DNA from: Actinomycetota bacterium
GTDB taxonomy: Bacteria; Actinomycetota; Actinomycetes; S36-B12; GCA-2699445
Assembly (NCBI GenBank): GCA_020438795.1
Contig: JAGQTY010000026.1
Location: forward strand, 1 to 41,282
Reading direction: 5' to 3'
Length of the DNA stretch: 41,282 nucleotides
The position numbers and the translations under genes were made by a program. Under the pieces are notes generated by a model that was not told the origin of the DNA, ran no database searches, and saw only the letters and a list, made by a program, of their open reading frames with translations. How positions within the stretch are numbered: the first letter of the stretch is position 1; every line of letters begins with the position of its first letter. This document shows, piece by piece, positions 39,149 through 41,282 of this stretch.

Positions 39149-40029
39149 ACCTCGTCATGATCGGTGGAGCGATATGCGGAACGGGCATCGTGCTCATACT
39201 GCTCGCGTTGTTCCCAACCGAGCCGCACCTGAGCAGCGCGATCACGCGGCTGTACGGCCCCGGACCGGGCCCTGATCAACCCGGCGGATCGGGAGCCGTG
39301 AGCAGGCTCGGTAGGACACTGGCCCGACGTGCCTGGTTCAGCGAACGCGTCAGGGCACCGAGGCGTGACCTGGAGCTGATCGGCAAGCCGGTCTCGGAAT
39401 TCTTCGGCGAGAAGGCGGTCCTCGCCGGTCTCGGCCTTGTCTTCCCATTCCTGATGACCACACTGATGACGGCGGCCGGAATGTCGCTGCCACTGGCGCT
39501 CCCTGCCATCGCCGGGCCGGCCATGGCGGCGTTGCTCTGGTGGCTTCCTGACGTCGACGCAGCCCGCCGCGCCTCCGAGTCCCGCCGTGAGTTCGACAAG
39601 GCGGTGAGCTCGTACATCGACCTGGTGGCCATGGAACGACGAGGCGGAACCGGGGCGGCCCAAGCGCTGGAAGTCGCTGCGCAAGGTGGCAGTACATGGG
39701 CGTTCGTCAGGATTCGGCAAACGCTCGAACGAGCTCGCTGGTCCCATACATCCGCCTGGCAGGCCCTTGCGGAACTCGCGGAGCAGGTCGACTCACCGCC
39801 GTTGCACGACCTCGCCGACATCATGGCGCTGTCGGGCGAGGACGGGGTCGGTTCCTACGAGACACTGCGAGCGCGCAGTCGCAGCATCCGCAATGCCGAA
39901 CTCACTGCTGAACAGACCAGGGCGCATCAGGCCAACGAGCAGATGGTCATCCCCGTGTCTGCACTGGCGCTGGTGTTCGTCGCGATGCTGGGGGCGCCAG
40001 CGGTGATGAGGATCGCAGGGGGGTCCTGA
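39145..40029 (+). CDS. tadC: TadC inner-membrane platform protein
   Basis: 294 aa from ATG 39145 (ATGA overlap with tadB). One N-terminal span, then a two-span hairpin (VLAGLGLVFPFLMTTLMTAAGMSLPLALPAIAGPAMAALLWWLPDVDAARRA). The cytoplasmic T2SSF domain is FDKAVSSYIDLVAMERRGGTGAAQALEVAAQGG and DIMALSGEDGVGSYETLRARSRSIRNAELTAEQTRAHQANEQM. A C-terminal span ends the protein. TadB and TadC together form the platform beneath the pilus. Last gene of the tightly overlapping SAF-tadZ-tadA-tadB-tadC run. Confidence 0.9.
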   Translation: MNLVMIGGAICGTGIVLILLALFPTEPHLSSAITRLYGPGPGPDQPGGSGAVSRLGRTLARRAWFSERVRAPRRDLELIGKPVSEFFGEKAVLAGLGLVFPFLMTTLMTAAGMSLPLALPAIAGPAMAALLWWLPDVDAARRASESRREFDKAVSSYIDLVAMERRGGTGAAQALEVAAQGGSTWAFVRIRQTLERARWSHTSAWQALAELAEQVDSPPLHDLADIMALSGEDGVGSYETLRARSRSIRNAELTAEQTRAHQANEQMVIPVSALALVFVAMLGAPAVMRIAGGS

Positions 40030-40087
40030 GCCACGGAAGTGGACCCGCTCGCTCGGGGCACGGATCAAAGAAGAGAAGGAGATGGAA

Positions 40088-40285
40088 ATGTTGATAGCAC
40101 TGTACGCGTTGGCCGCGACCTGGACCGGCCACCTGCGAACCCGGATGGCGCGCCGGTTGGCGTCCGATGCCGGCTTCAGCACATTGGAATGGGTCGTGAT
40201 CGCACTGGGGGTCTTCCTCGCCGCCGGAATCGCCGTCGCCGCCATCTCGGGAGCGATCTCGAACCGCGTGGGTCAGATCAACTGA
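40088..40285 (+). CDS. flp: Flp type IVb pilin
   Basis: 65 aa from ATG 40088, which has GAGAAGGAG six bases upstream; ATG 40082 lies against that site. The prepilin peptidase site is DAG/FSTLE (after residue 29), with the conserved Glu at +5 followed by WVVIALGVFLAAGIAVAAISGAI. The mature pilin would be only 36 aa, short even for Flp pilins. The leader is unusually hydrophobic at its start (MLIALYALAATW) and then basic. Its TadV-type prepilin peptidase is not in this window. It lies 58 bases after tadC with its own strong ribosome-binding site. Confidence 0.9.
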   Translation: MLIALYALAATWTGHLRTRMARRLASDAGFSTLEWVVIALGVFLAAGIAVAAISGAISNRVGQIN

Positions 40286-40325
40286 CGTCATGAGTTGCGG
40301 ATTGAGGAAGATTTTCCGATCGGAC

Positions 40326-40370
40326 CATGTAGGCAGAACGTACCAAGAATTGGTCGATTCTGCCTACATG
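40326..40370 (+). promoter_or_regulatory. Large nested hairpin between flp and tadE
   Basis: A perfect 13-bp outer stem (40326-40338 with 40358-40370), a 3x3 internal loop, an inner 5-bp stem ACCAA/TTGGT and a GAA loop. It begins 41 bases after the flp stop and ends exactly at the ATG (40368-40370) proposed for tadE. It may act as a transcript-stabilising 3' end for flp, an attenuator or a translation block. Confidence 0.65.
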
Positions 40371-40784
40371 CTCCGGGCCACCCGACGAGGTCGCGGCGCC
40401 CGGGCTGCTGACTCCACCGAACGTGGCGGCGTGACTCTGGAGACGGTCGTCGTGATGCCGATCTTGCTGCTGGCCGTGTGGGCCACTCTCCAGGGTGCGC
40501 TCTTCTTCCACGCCCGCGACCTGGCGATGGCGGCCGCTCAGGAGGGCGTCAGAGCAGCGTCCGCCTACACGGCAAACAACCACGCTGGCGCCACGGCCGC
40601 ACATCGATTCCTGGCCGGAGCTGGTGAGGGAGGACTCACGAACGCCTCGGTCGAGACCAGGCGCAGCAACGCACAGGTACAGGTCGTGGTATCGGGATCC
40701 GCACCTGCCCTGGTTCCCGGATTGCCGACCCGGGTCGAGCAGAGCGCCTGGGGCCCCGTGGAGAGATTCACGACCGATGAATGA
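40368..40784 (+). CDS. tadE: TadE-like pseudopilin
   Basis: 138 aa from ATG 40368; ATG 40290 in the same frame gives 164 aa but would place the large hairpin in coding sequence. The pseudopilin region is ERGGVTLETVVVMPILLLAVWATLQGALFFHARDLAMAAAQEGVRAASAY, with the family glutamate (LETVV) and the long hydrophobic helix. The external domain is small, as in actinobacterial TadE. TadE minor pilins prime or modify Flp fibres. No ribosome-binding site is clear at either start; GATTCT sits 6 bases before ATG 40368. The stop overlaps the next gene by 8 bases. Confidence 0.85.
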   Translation: MLRATRRGRGARAADSTERGGVTLETVVVMPILLLAVWATLQGALFFHARDLAMAAAQEGVRAASAYTANNHAGATAAHRFLAGAGEGGLTNASVETRRSNAQVQVVVSGSAPALVPGLPTRVEQSAWGPVERFTTDE

Positions 40785-41282
40785 ACAACGCACTGCGGCC
40801 CTCCGCGAGGGCGAGAACCAGCACGACCAGTTCCAGGAGGAGTCGCTCCGCGAGGCCTCGGAGCAAGGACATGAGGAAGGACCGACGATGTCCGCAGACG
40901 AAACATCATCAGGGACCAATGGGACCACATCAGGACCATGGGTTGCGCGGAACTGGCCGGTGGTTGTTGGCGTAGCGGGCGCACTGCTGTGCGCTACCGC
41001 CATCATCTGGCTGATCGGGTCGAGTCAGTCGGAGGAGTTGGGCGCGCAGGGCGCACTGGTTGAGAGCGAGCAGGCGGAGCATCCTGAACGGGAGGCGATC
41101 GAGCAGACAGTTCAGAGCTTTCTCCAGCTCGAGGACTCACTACATAGTGGTCCGCTGCCGTCGAACTGGTCGGAATCTCTAAGAGACCTGGCCACGGGAG
41201 ATGCCTTCAGGATGGAGAGAGACTTCATCCGACAAACGAAACGCCAGGGCATCACGTATTCGGGCAGAACAGGAATTCAGGC
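40777..41282 (+). CDS. Single-span membrane protein at the Tad locus (3' truncated by window)
   Basis: Open from ATG 40777 to the window end. A second in-frame ATG at 40888 has a much better ribosome-binding site (AGGAAGGA, 6 bases spacing) and may be the true start. The product has an acidic, Gln/Glu-rich cytoplasmic segment, one span (VARNWPVVVGVAGALLCATAIIWLIGSS) and an external helical domain (EREAIEQTVQSFLQLEDSLHSGPLPSNWSESLRDLATGDAF). The external part resembles NTF2-like or Mce-associated domains only loosely. No family assigned. Overlap with tadE places it in the same transcript. Confidence 0.75.
   Translation, partial: MNEQRTAALREGENQHDQFQEESLREASEQGHEEGPTMSADETSSGTNGTTSGPWVARNWPVVVGVAGALLCATAIIWLIGSSQSEELGAQGALVESEQAEHPEREAIEQTVQSFLQLEDSLHSGPLPSNWSESLRDLATGDAFRMERDFIRQTKRQGITYSGRTGIQ

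Noticed and set aside
1..41282. CRISPR arrays, insertion sequences, prophage genes and classical defence systems
   Set aside because: No regularly spaced repeats, transposase or integrase motifs, phage structural genes or restriction/toxin-antitoxin pairs were recognised anywhere in the window.

Overview
The window is high-GC chromosomal DNA, roughly two-thirds G+C by eye, from a member of the Actinomycetota, class Actinomycetia. Support comes from the many GTG starts, the gene-order blocks shared with Mycobacterium and Streptomyces (5-FCL / galU-moeA-rimJ-glpR; a divergent PMT/rsmI pair followed by metG-tatD-ksgA), a CopC plus CopD-CtaG pair, and an actinobacterial Tad pilus locus. I cannot name a genus. 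At least a dozen genes appear to be leaderless, with a -10 hexamer ending 6-7 bases before the start codon. This pattern was used to choose several starts.

Layout. 1-1252: the 3' end of an acyl-lipid/acyl-CoA desaturase and a TetR regulator. 1510-3564: a secreted Kelch beta-propeller protein with a PxKF C-terminus and a strong terminator. 3637-3996: a DUF1801 protein. 4014-8215 (minus): rsmI, metG, tatD and ksgA (rRNA and tRNA housekeeping), divergent from a protein O-mannosyltransferase (8346-9857). 9923-12717: CopC and a CopD-CtaG fusion for copper delivery to cytochrome oxidase. 12734-13684 (minus): a DUF3048 lipoprotein, then tRNA-Ala(CGC). 13893-17501 (minus): galU, a MoeA/Glp protein with a degraded active site, a RimJ-like acetyltransferase and the membrane receptor GlpR/SepX. 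17570-18184: 5-formyl-THF cyclo-ligase.

18189-23250 looks like an accessory insertion: two fluoride-channel genes, a TetR/MFS efflux pair with a shared operator, and a glycine-rich exported protein behind an RBS-masking hairpin. The conserved block then resumes with an FmdB zinc ribbon and a SAF protein. 24454-32954 holds metabolic and unknown genes: a saccharopine-dehydrogenase-like reductase, two zinc-free MDR oxidoreductases (one with a TetR and twin 15-bp operators), a mini M48-like protein, a glycosylase-like protein, two unknown membrane proteins and a HAD-IB phosphatase. 33271-34629 (minus) is a WXG100-like/DUF1023 alpha/beta hydrolase.

34733-41282 is a Tad (type IVb, Flp) pilus locus: zinc-ribbon membrane protein, SAF/RcpC-like, TadZ-like, TadA, TadB, TadC, Flp pilin, TadE and a truncated membrane protein. 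A large nested hairpin lies between flp and tadE. I see no CRISPR array, prophage, insertion sequence or recognisable defence island. The strongest leads are the probably inactive MoeA beside GlpR, the flp-tadE hairpin, the twin operators, the RBS-masking hairpin and the leaderless start architecture.
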